From: Nocardia africana NBRC 100379
Lineage (GTDB): Bacteria > Actinomycetota > Actinomycetes > Mycobacteriales > Mycobacteriaceae
Direction of reading: 5' to 3'
DNA length: 64,000 nt
NCBI RefSeq assembly: GCF_001612635.1
Contig: NZ_BDAV01000021.1
Location: 62,001 to 126,000, forward strand
The position numbers were made by a program, and so were the translations under genes. The notes below the pieces were generated by a model. It was not told where the DNA came from. It saw nothing but the letters and a program-made list of their open reading frames with translations, and searched no databases. Positions 19,274-28,228 of this stretch are shown one piece after another (positions within the stretch are counted from its first letter, which is position 1; each line of letters opens with the position of its first letter).

Positions 19274-19585
19274 TCGCGTATCGGGGACTCGCGCCGACCT
19301 TCAGCGTGCGCCCGGCAAATCTGAAAATCGCATATCGAGTCGTGTACAACCACTCCTGTACACGCCGAAATTCATGGCGTGTCACGGTCTTTGGGTCGGT
19401 TTCCACGGGGCTACACACTCCGGGGCCTCGCTTCGGCCGAATTACCTCCCTGTTGTTCCATCAGTGCGGCCCGCGCCCGGCAAACCTCACCTACACTCGA
19501 TTTCCATCGGCTGCGCCGCGTGTCCGGCGGCACCGCGCTCACCGGACCGGCCCGTGTTCGACGTGCGAAATGGGGTTGTGGACAG
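19274..19585 (+). promoter_or_regulatory. Upstream region of the first globin-reductase gene, with a TGTACA palindrome
   Basis: Noncoding. CGTGTACA-N8-TGTACACG at 19341-19364 is a perfect 8-bp inverted repeat, a typical dimer operator. A -10-like TACACT lies at 19492-19497, about 90 bp before the gene start. No reading frame here resembles a protein. Confidence 0.5.
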
Positions 19586-20755
19586 ATGGATTCGCGGACC
19601 GTCGCGTTGATCAGAACGACGTTCAAGGCGGTTGCCGCGGAGGAGGGTGGCCCCGAACAACTCGCCCGCTCCTTCTACGCCCTGCTGTTCACCGAATATC
19701 CGCAGCTCCGGGACTTCTTCCCCGCCGCGCTCGAGGTGCAGCGCGACCGGCTGGTCAAGGCCATCGGATATGCCGTGGACCGGCTGGAGGAGCCCGAACA
19801 GCTGCTGCCCTTCCTGGCCCAGCTCGGCCGCGACCATCGCAAATACGGCGTAGTGGCCGAACATTATGCGGCCGTGGGCAATTCGCTGAAGAGCGCCCTG
19901 CGCGCACATGCCGGAACCGAACTGTGGACCGATGAGGTGGAACAGGCCTGGGACACCGGCCTCGCACTGATCACCGAGACGATGATCGGCGCCGCCGAAC
20001 AGGAGACGACACCGCCGGTCTGGACCGGAACCGTTGTCGAACACCGCGAGGTGCTGTGCAATCTGGTCGTCGTCCGGCTGCAGCTCGACCAGCCCATGAC
20101 CTATGCGGCCGGACAATATGTGAGCGTGCAGATCCCGGCCCGCCCGCGGATGTGGCGGTATCTGTCCCCGGCGATTCCGGCGAATCCCCAGGGCGAGATC
20201 GAATTCCATATCCGCAGCGTCAGTGGCGGCTGGGTCAGTCCGGCCATGGTCGGCCACACCGCGATCGGCGACCAGTGGCTGCTGGGGGCGCCGCTGGGCG
20301 GACTCGGGGTGCCGCGCAACACCCGTCGCACCATGCTGATGGTCGGCTGCGGCACCGGAATCGCGCCGCTGCGGGCGCAAGTGCTGGCGATGTCGCAACG
20401 CCGGTCCAATCCGAAGGTCCACCTGTTCGTCGGCGGACACCATCCGTGCGATCTCTACGATCTGGCGACGCTGAGTGAACTGGCCGTCGCGAACAGCTGG
20501 CTCACCGTCGTTCCGGTCACCGAAAGCGACGAAAACCCCTGGTGGTATTACCATCCGGAACGGGTCGAGCCCGATCTTCCGGGCATAGCGCCGCGCGAAA
20601 CGGGACCGATCGGAGCCGTCGTCGCCCGCAGCGGCGACTGGTCGGACTGCGATGTCCAGATCGCCGGATCACCGAGTACCGTGCAGACCACCAAATTCCG
20701 GTTGATGGCGGCGGGCACGCCCACCGAGAACATCCGCCACGATCCGCTGTTCTAG
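19586..20755 (+). CDS. Globin domain-containing flavin reductase (flavohemoprotein-like), copy 1
   Basis: 389 residues from ATG 19586, matching the ~390-residue length of M. tuberculosis Rv0385 as remembered. Globin half (residues 1-135): ARSFYALLFTEYPQLRDFFP, with the Phe-Tyr of helix B, and LGRDHRKYGVVAEHYAAVG, whose His aligns with the proximal haem ligand. Reductase half: FAD motif WRYLSPAIP, where flavohaemoglobins have RxYS, and NAD motif GCGTGIAPLRAQ. The design resembles nitric-oxide dioxygenases, but the altered FAD motif marks a separate actinobacterial group, so NO detoxification is only a possibility. Convergent with copy 2 (16 bp apart). Confidence 0.85.
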   Translation: MDSRTVALIRTTFKAVAAEEGGPEQLARSFYALLFTEYPQLRDFFPAALEVQRDRLVKAIGYAVDRLEEPEQLLPFLAQLGRDHRKYGVVAEHYAAVGNSLKSALRAHAGTELWTDEVEQAWDTGLALITETMIGAAEQETTPPVWTGTVVEHREVLCNLVVVRLQLDQPMTYAAGQYVSVQIPARPRMWRYLSPAIPANPQGEIEFHIRSVSGGWVSPAMVGHTAIGDQWLLGAPLGGLGVPRNTRRTMLMVGCGTGIAPLRAQVLAMSQRRSNPKVHLFVGGHHPCDLYDLATLSELAVANSWLTVVPVTESDENPWWYYHPERVEPDLPGIAPRETGPIGAVVARSGDWSDCDVQIAGSPSTVQTTKFRLMAAGTPTENIRHDPLF

Positions 20756-20771
20756 ACAGCGCCGACGCGGA

Positions 20772-21557
20772 TCACAGCCCGTCGAACCGGATCGCCTCCG
20801 GCGGCGTACCCGTATTGACCAGCACTTCCAGCGTGGCCTGGGTCATTCCGGGCGAGCCGCACACCAGGACCTGGTGGTGCAGCAGCGGGCCCATATCGCC
20901 CACCACATCGGCGAGCGTGCCCTCCAGCATCTCGTCGACATCGAATCCGACGTCCACGCGGCAGCTCTCGTACCACTGGTCGACCCAGTTCGGGTCCTCC
21001 GCCTTCTCGACCACGGGAATCACCGTGAGCCAAGGCATTTCGCCGGCGAGCAGGTAGAGCATATCGGAGGCGTAGAGGTCGCGCGGGCTGCGTCCGCCGA
21101 TGAACAGATGGGTGCGCGGCGGCTCCGGGCGACGGGACAGATCCAGCAGTAGCGAGCGCATCGGCGCCAGACCCGTTCCGCCGGCGATCATCACGAGATC
21201 CGTGGTGCCGGGGTCGACGCTGAGCCATCCCGCGGGGGCGCTGATCCGCCATTCGTCGCCGGGGGCCGTTTCGGTGACGATCGATCCGCTGCACCATCCG
21301 CCCGGGACGGTGCGGACGTGGAATTCGAGCTTGCCGTCCAGCGAGGGCGGCAGCGCGGGCGACAACCGCCTTCGCATGCCGGGATGCTGCGGAATCTGGA
21401 CCTCGACCGATTGACCCGGTTCGAACGGGACGAATTCGCCGATCAACCGGACCACCGCGAGATCGTGGCGCAGCCGATGATGTCCGACGACGGTCGACGA
21501 CCATTCCGTCGGCGCATCCAGCCGAATCTCCCCGGTCTCATCCGGACCCAACGTCAC
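20772..21557 (-). CDS. FAD/NAD(P)-binding reductase, globin-less paralogue (copy 2)
   Basis: 261 residues from GTG 21557, chosen because AGGAGGAACG lies directly before it. It aligns only with the reductase half of its two neighbours: FAD motif RRRLSPALPPSLDGKLEFHV, NAD motif GGTGLAPMRSLLLDL, FIGGRSPRDLYA and C-terminal VLVCGSPGMTQ. No globin sequence is found upstream in this frame, and the 125-bp gap to copy 3 is too short for one. It therefore looks like a domain-loss paralogue or an independent reductase that could serve a separate haem protein. Partner unknown. Confidence 0.82.
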   Translation of the reverse strand: MTLGPDETGEIRLDAPTEWSSTVVGHHRLRHDLAVVRLIGEFVPFEPGQSVEVQIPQHPGMRRRLSPALPPSLDGKLEFHVRTVPGGWCSGSIVTETAPGDEWRISAPAGWLSVDPGTTDLVMIAGGTGLAPMRSLLLDLSRRPEPPRTHLFIGGRSPRDLYASDMLYLLAGEMPWLTVIPVVEKAEDPNWVDQWYESCRVDVGFDVDEMLEGTLADVVGDMGPLLHHQVLVCGSPGMTQATLEVLVNTGTPPEAIRFDGL

Positions 21558-21682
21558 CGTTCCTCCTGTGCTCCGGGGGATACCTGCCGCCCCCGAAAAG
21601 TCTTGTGCCGGGCGCGGTCCCGTGCGCTCGCGTCCGCCCACCAAGGTACGCCGTGCACGCCCGGTTGCCTACCGATTGCCGC

Positions 21683-22840
21683 TCACACCGGGTCGGCGCT
21701 GATGATGTGTTCGGGGGTGCCGACCGCCAGCAGCGCGCGCTTGGTGTCGGCGATCATCCGCGCCGATCCTGCGATCTGGATCTGCCGATCCGACCAGGAG
21801 CCGAAGCTGGCCACGACCGCACCCAGATTCCCGATCAGCCGCCGATGCATGCCGTACGGCGGGTCCGCGGGCGGATGCGGATGCCACCACGGATTCGAGT
21901 CGCTCTCGCAGACCGGCACGACCGTCAGCCACGGATTGCTCAGCGACAGCTGCCACATGTTCTCCACGTCGTACAGATCGCACGGATAGCGGCCGCCGAT
22001 GAAGAAGTGCACGCGCGGATTGACGCCGCGCCGGCCCATTTCGATCAATTGGGCGCGCAGCGGCGCGATTCCGGTACCGGAGCCGATCATCAGCACGTCG
22101 CGCTGGGATTCGGTGTCGATGTGCAGGCCGCCCAGCGGCCCGGCGATCATCCAGGTGTCGCCGACCTCGGTTTCTCCGACGATCGCGGGACTGACCCAGC
22201 CGGTGCGAATCTTGCGGACGTGGAATTCGATCTCGCCGTACGGGTTCGTGGGAATGGCCGGTGACAGATACCGCCACATCTTCGGCCGCTGCGGGATCGA
22301 GACCGGTACGTACTGCCCCGCCTGATAGGGGATCGGCTCGTCGGACTGCAGGCGCACGATCGCCAGGTCGTCGAGGACGCGCCGATGGCCGACCACCGTC
22401 GCTTCCCAATACGGTCGCGAGGTGTCGGAATTGGCGCCGATCGCCATCGAGGCCGAGATCAGGATGGCGATATCGCGCCAGCCGTCCTCCAGATCGGGTG
22501 TCCAGAGCGGACCGTTGTAGGTGACGAAGGCGGCGAGCAACGCGCGTCCGGCGGCATCGTAATGTGCCGCCTCGACACCGTATTTGCGGTGGTCGATGGC
22601 CAACTGTTCCAGGAACCGCTGCGCGCGATCCCAGTTCTCCAGATGATCCAGCACGAACTGGATGGCGGTACACACCCGCTTGGGCTGCATATCCATCGTG
22701 TGCGGGAACAGTTCGCGCAGGCCGGGAGTCTCCGCGAACAGATGCCTGTAAAACGCGCCGATCAATCGCTCGGGCCCTTGCGGCGCCTCGACGATCGACC
22801 GGAAGTTGGCGCGGACCAGCGCTGCCGAACGCGCATCCAC
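21683..22840 (-). CDS. Globin domain-containing flavin reductase (flavohemoprotein-like), copy 3
   Basis: 385 residues from GTG 22840, preceded by AAGGAAAGGAAG. This start makes VDARSAALVRANF align with the first residues of copy 1 (MDSRTVALIRTTF). The frame is open for another 63 codons upstream but that part has no counterpart in copy 1. Globin: FYRHLFAETPGLRELFP and LAIDHRKYGVEAAHYDAAG with the proximal His. Reductase: WRYLSPAIPTNPYGEIEFHV, GSGTGIAPLRAQLIE, HFFIGGRYPCDLYDVE. Divergent from clpB and in the position and orientation expected for the Rv0385 orthologue, so this is probably the ancestral copy. The 274-bp shared upstream region contains the clpB HspR site. Confidence 0.85.
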   Translation of the reverse strand: MDARSAALVRANFRSIVEAPQGPERLIGAFYRHLFAETPGLRELFPHTMDMQPKRVCTAIQFVLDHLENWDRAQRFLEQLAIDHRKYGVEAAHYDAAGRALLAAFVTYNGPLWTPDLEDGWRDIAILISASMAIGANSDTSRPYWEATVVGHRRVLDDLAIVRLQSDEPIPYQAGQYVPVSIPQRPKMWRYLSPAIPTNPYGEIEFHVRKIRTGWVSPAIVGETEVGDTWMIAGPLGGLHIDTESQRDVLMIGSGTGIAPLRAQLIEMGRRGVNPRVHFFIGGRYPCDLYDVENMWQLSLSNPWLTVVPVCESDSNPWWHPHPPADPPYGMHRRLIGNLGAVVASFGSWSDRQIQIAGSARMIADTKRALLAVGTPEHIISADPV

Positions 22841-23009
22841 GACGTCGAGCTTCCTTTCCTTCAATGTGTCCGACCACAGCTGCCGTGTCGTCGGCCCCCG
22901 CGGACCAGTATCCCCGAAAAAACCGTGGTCGTGCGGTGATGAGCGGATCACTTTACCCAGATCCGCCAAGGGTGAAACGATTGGCCGAAGGTTCCGAAAA
23001 TATGTCAAA

Positions 23010-23042
23010 CTTGAGCGGAACAGACTCAACTCCTACCGCGTT
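23010..23042 (+). promoter_or_regulatory. HAIR operator overlapping a SigH-type promoter of clpB
   Basis: CTTGAGC-N7-ACTCAAC (23010-23030) matches HAIR with one mismatch per arm. Inside and beyond it, GGAAC (23017-23021), 18 nt and GTT (23040-23042, preceded by C) match the SigH/SigE consensus. The -35 of the ECF promoter lies within the HspR operator, so repression and oxidative/heat activation would compete on the same bases. Confidence 0.75.
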
Positions 23043-23114
23043 GAAATGTCCAGAAGAGTCGGACCGCCCGGTGCCCGACCGACTACAACGCGAGACGACC
23101 GTAGGAAGGTGATC

Positions 23115-25682
23115 GTGGACTCGTTCAACCCCACCACCAAGACTCAGGCTGCCCTGACGGCTGCCCTGCAGGCGGCCTCGGCCGCCGGAAATCCGGAGAT
23201 TCGTCCGGCTCACTTGCTGGTGGCGCTGCTGGATCAAACCGACGGCATCGCCGCCCCCCTGCTCAAAGCCGTCGCGGTCGACCCGGCCACGGTGCGACGC
23301 GAGGCCCAGGACATCGTCGACCGGCTGCCCCGCGCGACCGGCGCGACCACCCAGCCGCAGCTCGGCCGGGAAGCGCTCGCCGCGCTCACCGCCGGACAGC
23401 GACTCGCCACCGAACTCGGCGACGAGTACGTCTCCACCGAGCATGTCGTGGTGGGGCTCGCCGACGGTGACTCCGACGTCTCCCAGCTGTTGCTCAAATA
23501 CGGGGCCACCGCCGACGCGCTGCGCGAGGCGTTCACCACCGTCCGCGGCAACACCCGCGTGACCAGCCCGGACCCCGAGGGCACCTATCAGGCGCTGGAG
23601 AAGTACTCCACGGATCTGACCGCCGCCGCGCGCGAGGGCAAGCTCGATCCGGTCATCGGCCGCGACACCGAGATCCGGCGTGTGGTGCAGGTGCTGAGCC
23701 GGCGCACCAAGAACAATCCGGTGCTCATCGGCGAACCCGGTGTCGGCAAGACCGCCATCGTCGAGGGGCTGGCCCAGCGCATCGTCGCCGGGGACGTTCC
23801 GGAATCGCTGCGCGGGAAGACGCTGGTAGCCCTCGACCTCGGCGCGATGGTGGCCGGCGCGAAGTACCGCGGTGAGTTCGAAGAACGGCTCAAGGCGGTG
23901 CTGGAGGAGATCAAATCCAGTGCCGGGCAGATCATTACGTTCATCGACGAGCTGCACACCATCGTCGGCGCCGGCGCGACCGGCGAATCGGCGATGGACG
24001 CCGGCAACATGATCAAGCCGATGCTGGCGCGCGGTGAACTGCGCCTGGTCGGTGCGACCACGCTCGACGAATACCGCCAGCACATCGAGAAGGACGCCGC
24101 CCTGGAGCGGCGGTTCCAGCAGGTGCTGGTCGGCGAGCCGTCGGTGGAGGACACCATCGGCATCCTGCGCGGGCTCAAGGAGCGCTACGAGGTGCACCAC
24201 GGTGTGCGGATCACCGACTCCGCGCTGGTGGCGGCCGCGACCCTCAGCGATCGCTACATCACCTCGCGGTTCCTGCCCGACAAGGCGATCGACCTGGTCG
24301 ACGAGTCGGCCTCGCGGCTGCGCATGGAGATCGACTCGCGGCCGGTCGAGATCGACGAGGTCGAACGGGCGGTGCGCCGCCTCGAGATCGAGGAGGTCGC
24401 CCTCGCCAAGGAAACCGACGAGGCGTCCAAGCAGCGGCTCGAGAAGTTGCGCCAGGAACTGGCCGACGACCGCGAGAAGCTGAACCAGCTGATGGCGCGC
24501 TGGCAGAACGAGAAGCAGGCCATCGACTCGGTCCGCACCATCAAAGAGGAGTTGGAGTCGCTGCGCGGCGCATCCGAGCGCGCCGAACGCGACGGCGATC
24601 TCGGCAAGGCCGCCGAACTGCGCTACGGCCGCATCCCGCAGCTGGAGAAGCAGCTCGCGGAGGCCGAGAAGAACGCCGGCAAGGCGGGCAGCGGCAGCAT
24701 CGAGGACGAGGTGATGCTCAAGGAGGAGGTCGGTCCGGACGATATCGCCGAAGTGGTCTCCTCGTGGACCGGCATCCCGGTCGGCCGCATGCTCGAGGGC
24801 GAGACTCAGAAGCTGCTGCGGATGGAGGAGGAACTCGGGCATCGAGTGGTCGGACAGGCCGAGGCCGTCACCGCGGTCTCCGACGCCGTGCGCCGCGCCC
24901 GGGCCGGGGTCGCCGACCCCAACCGGCCCACCGGCTCGTTCATGTTCGTCGGACCCACCGGTGTCGGTAAGACCGAGCTGGCGAAGGCCCTGGCGGACTT
25001 CCTGTTCGACGACGAACGGGCGATGACCCGCATCGATATGAGCGAGTACTCCGAGAAGCACGCGGTGGCTCGCCTCGTCGGCGCCCCGCCCGGATACGTC
25101 GGCTACGACCAGGGCGGCCAGCTCACCGAGGCGGTCCGGCGACGGCCGTACACGGTGGTGCTGTTCGACGAGATCGAGAAGGCGCACCCCGACGTCTTCG
25201 ACATCCTGCTGCAGGTACTGGACGAGGGGCGGCTCACCGACGGCCAAGGTCGCACGGTGGACTTCCGCAACACCATCCTCATCCTCACCTCCAACCTGGG
25301 TGCCGGTGGCGAGAAGGAATTCGTGATGAACGCCGTGCGCTCGGCGTTCAAACCGGAATTCCTCAACCGCCTCGACGACGTGGTGATGTTCTCCACTCTG
25401 AACGAGGAGCAGCTCGAGAACATCGTCGACATCCAGCTCGCGCAGCTGCAGAAGCGGCTCTCGCAGCGGCGGCTGAAGCTGGACGTCAGCGATTCGGCGC
25501 GGTTCTGGCTGGCCGTGCGCGGCTACGACCCGGTCTACGGCGCCCGGCCGCTGCGGCGGCTGATCCAGCAGGCCATCGGCGATTCGCTGGCCAAGGAACT
25601 GCTGGCCGGTGAGGTCACCGACGGCGACCTGGTGAAGGTCAACGTCGCACCCGACGGCGACGGGCTGATCGTCGGACGGTGA
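23115..25682 (+). CDS. clpB: Disaggregase ClpB
   Basis: 855 residues from GTG 23115 (AGGAAGG upstream); the N-terminus VDSFNPTTKTQAALTAALQA is the mycobacterial ClpB form. Two ClpN repeats (residues ~1-150); AAA1 with Walker A GEPGVGKT at 206-213 and IIT(F)IDELHTIVGAGA; a middle coiled-coil domain (~410-530) rich in EKLRQELADDREK-type heptads, which distinguishes ClpB from ClpC; and AAA2 with GPTGVGKTELAKALADFLF at 613-631. Rescues aggregated proteins together with DnaK-DnaJ-GrpE. Controlled by HspR and probably an ECF factor. Confidence 0.98.
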   Translation: MDSFNPTTKTQAALTAALQAASAAGNPEIRPAHLLVALLDQTDGIAAPLLKAVAVDPATVRREAQDIVDRLPRATGATTQPQLGREALAALTAGQRLATELGDEYVSTEHVVVGLADGDSDVSQLLLKYGATADALREAFTTVRGNTRVTSPDPEGTYQALEKYSTDLTAAAREGKLDPVIGRDTEIRRVVQVLSRRTKNNPVLIGEPGVGKTAIVEGLAQRIVAGDVPESLRGKTLVALDLGAMVAGAKYRGEFEERLKAVLEEIKSSAGQIITFIDELHTIVGAGATGESAMDAGNMIKPMLARGELRLVGATTLDEYRQHIEKDAALERRFQQVLVGEPSVEDTIGILRGLKERYEVHHGVRITDSALVAAATLSDRYITSRFLPDKAIDLVDESASRLRMEIDSRPVEIDEVERAVRRLEIEEVALAKETDEASKQRLEKLRQELADDREKLNQLMARWQNEKQAIDSVRTIKEELESLRGASERAERDGDLGKAAELRYGRIPQLEKQLAEAEKNAGKAGSGSIEDEVMLKEEVGPDDIAEVVSSWTGIPVGRMLEGETQKLLRMEEELGHRVVGQAEAVTAVSDAVRRARAGVADPNRPTGSFMFVGPTGVGKTELAKALADFLFDDERAMTRIDMSEYSEKHAVARLVGAPPGYVGYDQGGQLTEAVRRRPYTVVLFDEIEKAHPDVFDILLQVLDEGRLTDGQGRTVDFRNTILILTSNLGAGGEKEFVMNAVRSAFKPEFLNRLDDVVMFSTLNEEQLENIVDIQLAQLQKRLSQRRLKLDVSDSARFWLAVRGYDPVYGARPLRRLIQQAIGDSLAKELLAGEVTDGDLVKVNVAPDGDGLIVGR

Positions 25683-25720
25683 CGACCGAGCCGTCCGGAT
25701 CCGATGATCGGGCTCGGTTC

Positions 25721-25759
25721 CGGGGCGCGGTGTGTGAATGAATCGCACACCGCGCCCCG
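25721..25759 (+). terminator. Terminator after clpB
   Basis: CGGGGCGCGGTGTG pairs perfectly with CACACCGCGCCCCG: 14-bp stem, 11-nt loop, 38 bp after the stop codon. The strongest hairpin seen in the window. Confidence 0.8.
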
Positions 25760-25845
25760 GCGTATCGGCCGGATTACGCCCGCCCCGATTCCCGGGTTGC
25801 CGCACTTCGCTGAAGCAACGCCGATCTGCACCTACCCTGGTGAAC

Positions 25846-26730
25846 ATGACGAATCCGAGCGACCCGTGGGCGCAGCGTCCGGATTCACCCGATACGCCGA
25901 CCGAGAAGCTCGGCGCATCGGACCGGCATCCGGACGACGGCGCGAGCCACACGACGGAATACTCGGAAGCCTACGGTCGGGGTCCCGAGCCGTACGAGAG
26001 CACTCGCCCGTACGGACATCCCGGGCCCTACGAACACACTGCGCCCTACGAATTCCCGTCCCACCCGGAATATCAGGGCCAGTACTTCGAACAATCACCC
26101 GGGCCGAACGCGACCCGCGAACTTCCGCCCTACGACGGCCAATGGGGCGCCTACGAGTCCGGGTACAGCGAACCCGGTGAATACCCCCCTTACGGTTCCG
26201 GCGCACCCGGTTCCAACAGCCCGCAGGGAGCGGTCGGGCCAACCGGACTGCCCGTCGAACCGCCACACCGCCGCCGCACCGGCCTGTGGATCGCGCTGAC
26301 CGCGGCCGTGTTCGTCCTGGTCGTGCTCGGCGGCATCGCCGCGGGCCTGCTGCTCGCCGGCAACGACTCCTCGTCCTCCGATGCGGCCGCGACCGGCCGG
26401 CCCGCGCCGACGCGCGTACCGGTCGTCCCGCCCAACCCGTCCGGCGGCGCGCAACCCAGCCTCCCGCAGCTCCCGGGCCTCGGCGACATCGACGGCCTCG
26501 GGGCGACCATGGGCACCGTGAACAGCAACGACGGAACGACCATCATGCTGCAATCGCTGCTGGGCAACTCGGTCACCGTGCACACGGATGCGCAGACCCA
26601 GGTGATCTCGATGGGATCCGGGAAGGTCTCCGATCTGAAACAGGGCGACATGGTGGTCGTGCAGGGGGACAAGAACCCGGACGGATCCATCAAGGCGAAG
26701 ATCATCATCAGCACGCAACTGCCGCGATAG
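25846..26730 (+). CDS. DUF5666-like membrane-anchored protein with Tyr/Pro-rich cytoplasmic tail
   Basis: 294 residues from ATG 25846; TACCCT at 25833-25838 ends 7 nt upstream, indicating a leaderless mRNA. The first ~140 residues are disordered, rich in Pro, Tyr and Glu (GRGPEPYESTRPYGHPGPYE). A membrane helix follows at about 146-172 (GLWIALTAAVFVLVVLGGIA), then a Ser/Pro linker and a C-terminal ~70-residue beta domain (MGTVNSNDGTTIMLQSLLGN, VTVHTDAQTQV, DLKQGDMVVVQG) of the DUF5666/OB-like type found in exported proteins. Type II orientation with the beta domain outside is likely. Function unknown. Confidence 0.75.
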   Translation: MTNPSDPWAQRPDSPDTPTEKLGASDRHPDDGASHTTEYSEAYGRGPEPYESTRPYGHPGPYEHTAPYEFPSHPEYQGQYFEQSPGPNATRELPPYDGQWGAYESGYSEPGEYPPYGSGAPGSNSPQGAVGPTGLPVEPPHRRRTGLWIALTAAVFVLVVLGGIAAGLLLAGNDSSSSDAAATGRPAPTRVPVVPPNPSGGAQPSLPQLPGLGDIDGLGATMGTVNSNDGTTIMLQSLLGNSVTVHTDAQTQVISMGSGKVSDLKQGDMVVVQGDKNPDGSIKAKIIISTQLPR

Positions 26731-26797
26731 GGGCCGAAAACCCGCCGGAGCGAAGCGGAGGCCATGTTACAGCCCGTACCCACTAGACTCGGGTGCG

Positions 26798-28159
26798 ATG
26801 ACAGCAGCAATCTGGTTCGGCCTCGCGGCGATCGCACTGGTGGGTGCGATCGTATTGCTGTATTTCGATCGCGTGCAGCGACAGCGGACCGGACACGTAC
26901 GGCAGGTCTGGGCCAAATCCCAGGGATACACCTACGTTTCGGTCGAACCGTCGCTGGCATCGACATGGCGGCGGGGCGCGATGGCCAAACTGGGGTATCT
27001 GTCCGCGATCGATGTGGTTTCCGGTAATCGCAAGGGCGAGAAGTTCGTTCTGTTCGATCTGGAGGATGCCGCGACACTGGTCGCCGTGCGCCGCCAGATC
27101 GGCTCGGACATCGATATCGACCTGCGCCTCAAAACCGCTTCCCCGCCCAAGGACGCCGATCTGGAACTGCTCGGCGCGATCGGCGACCGCGTGGTCTTCG
27201 CGACCAATCCGGATGTCGCTCGCCACGCCGTCGACCAGCGGATGGTCCACTTCATCGAAACGCTGCCGCACACCGTGCAGCAGTTGTGGAGTGAGGGCAA
27301 CTGGACGCTGGGCATGTTGCCGGTCGGCACCGCGGCCAAGGATTGGGAGGCCGCGATCGATGCCGTGCTGCGGCTCTCGGGTCTGTTGCATGTGCTGCCG
27401 CCGGTGGCCGGTGGCGACCGCGGCCGCCTGGAATCCGATCAGTACGATCCCGGCCGTCCCCGCCCGAATGCCGCCGACGAACCCGGTGACGCCGATCGGG
27501 GTTACAGCGACCGCTACCGCGACGAGGCCCGCTACCGCGACGAGGCGATGGTCCCGGCCCGCGGCGAACCCGTCGACGACTACGACGATCCGCGCGGTGA
27601 CCGGTTCGAGCGCTTCGACGACGAATTCGAGGAAGAGTTCGAGGACGAGCACGGCCGAGAAGACCGGTTCGGTGACGACCGATACGACGACCGTGATTTC
27701 CGCGACGACCGCGCACCCCGGCCCCGGGACGGCGAAGGACGCGGCGGCCAGGGCCGATTCGCGCACGACGAGGTGGACGGCATCGACCACGCGGACACCC
27801 GGCGCGGCGGCACCGACGCGCCGGCCGGCCCCCGGCCCGGCGAGACTCGTGACTCCGGTGAGCGTCCGGCGTCCGACGCGGTGGACAGCGAGGGCGGCGT
27901 GATCGCCCCGCCGGTCGGCGATCTCGCGGGCGAGGCCGAGCAGCAGCCGCCGCGCCGCCCGGCGCTCGCGGTGGTGCCCGATCCCCGCAACCGGGTCCGC
28001 CGCAACTGGCCGCCCGCCGAGGAATTCCTCGAGGGCGAGGAAAACGATTCCGCCGCAGAGGATTTCGACGAACCGCAGGCCGAGGACGAGCTGCCGCAGC
28101 GGCCGGGCGGCCCGTTCCATCCGGGGTTCCGTCCCTATCAGGGCCCCGCACCGCGGTGA
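26798..28159 (+). CDS. Conserved membrane-anchored protein with charged C-terminus (Rv0383c-like)
   Basis: 453 residues. One N-terminal membrane helix (MTAAIWFGLAAIALVGAIVL) with the rest cytoplasmic. The conserved part (residues ~25-200) contains VWAKSQGYTYVSVEPSLAST and LSAIDVVSGNRKGEKFVLFD. The second half is a long, highly charged disordered tail dominated by Asp, Arg and Glu (RFDDEFEEEFEDEHGREDRF) ending in a proline-rich patch. Position next to clpB and pyrE matches Rv0383c of M. tuberculosis, which is much shorter (about 284 residues); the extra length is the tail. TAGACT at 26784-26789 lies 8 nt before the ATG, consistent with a leaderless transcript. Function unknown. Confidence 0.8.
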   Translation: MTAAIWFGLAAIALVGAIVLLYFDRVQRQRTGHVRQVWAKSQGYTYVSVEPSLASTWRRGAMAKLGYLSAIDVVSGNRKGEKFVLFDLEDAATLVAVRRQIGSDIDIDLRLKTASPPKDADLELLGAIGDRVVFATNPDVARHAVDQRMVHFIETLPHTVQQLWSEGNWTLGMLPVGTAAKDWEAAIDAVLRLSGLLHVLPPVAGGDRGRLESDQYDPGRPRPNAADEPGDADRGYSDRYRDEARYRDEAMVPARGEPVDDYDDPRGDRFERFDDEFEEEFEDEHGREDRFGDDRYDDRDFRDDRAPRPRDGEGRGGQGRFAHDEVDGIDHADTRRGGTDAPAGPRPGETRDSGERPASDAVDSEGGVIAPPVGDLAGEAEQQPPRRPALAVVPDPRNRVRRNWPPAEEFLEGEENDSAAEDFDEPQAEDELPQRPGGPFHPGFRPYQGPAPR

Positions 28160-28164
28160 CCGGT

Positions 28165-28194
28165 CCGGTTCGCGAACCGGTGTCCGGGCACCGG
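28165..28194 (+). promoter_or_regulatory. Overlapping hairpins between the charged-tail protein and the SDR-pyrE genes
   Basis: CCGGTTCGCGAACCGG (28165-28180) is a perfect 16-bp palindrome; CCGGTG-TCCGGG-CACCGG (28177-28194) overlaps its right arm, so in RNA the two folds exclude each other. It may simply terminate the upstream gene, or act as a switch before the SDR-pyrE pair. Confidence 0.4.
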
Positions 28195-28228
28195 GATTAT
28201 CCGCCCGACACTAGGTGGTTGACGACCC

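Noticed and set aside
20535..20755. Possible frameshift or domain fusion between globin-reductase copies 1 and 2
   Set aside because: The genes are convergent and each ends normally with its own C-terminal reductase motif.
22953..25952. Antisense frame of 999 codons over clpB
   Set aside because: Same reason; the translation shows no recognisable family.
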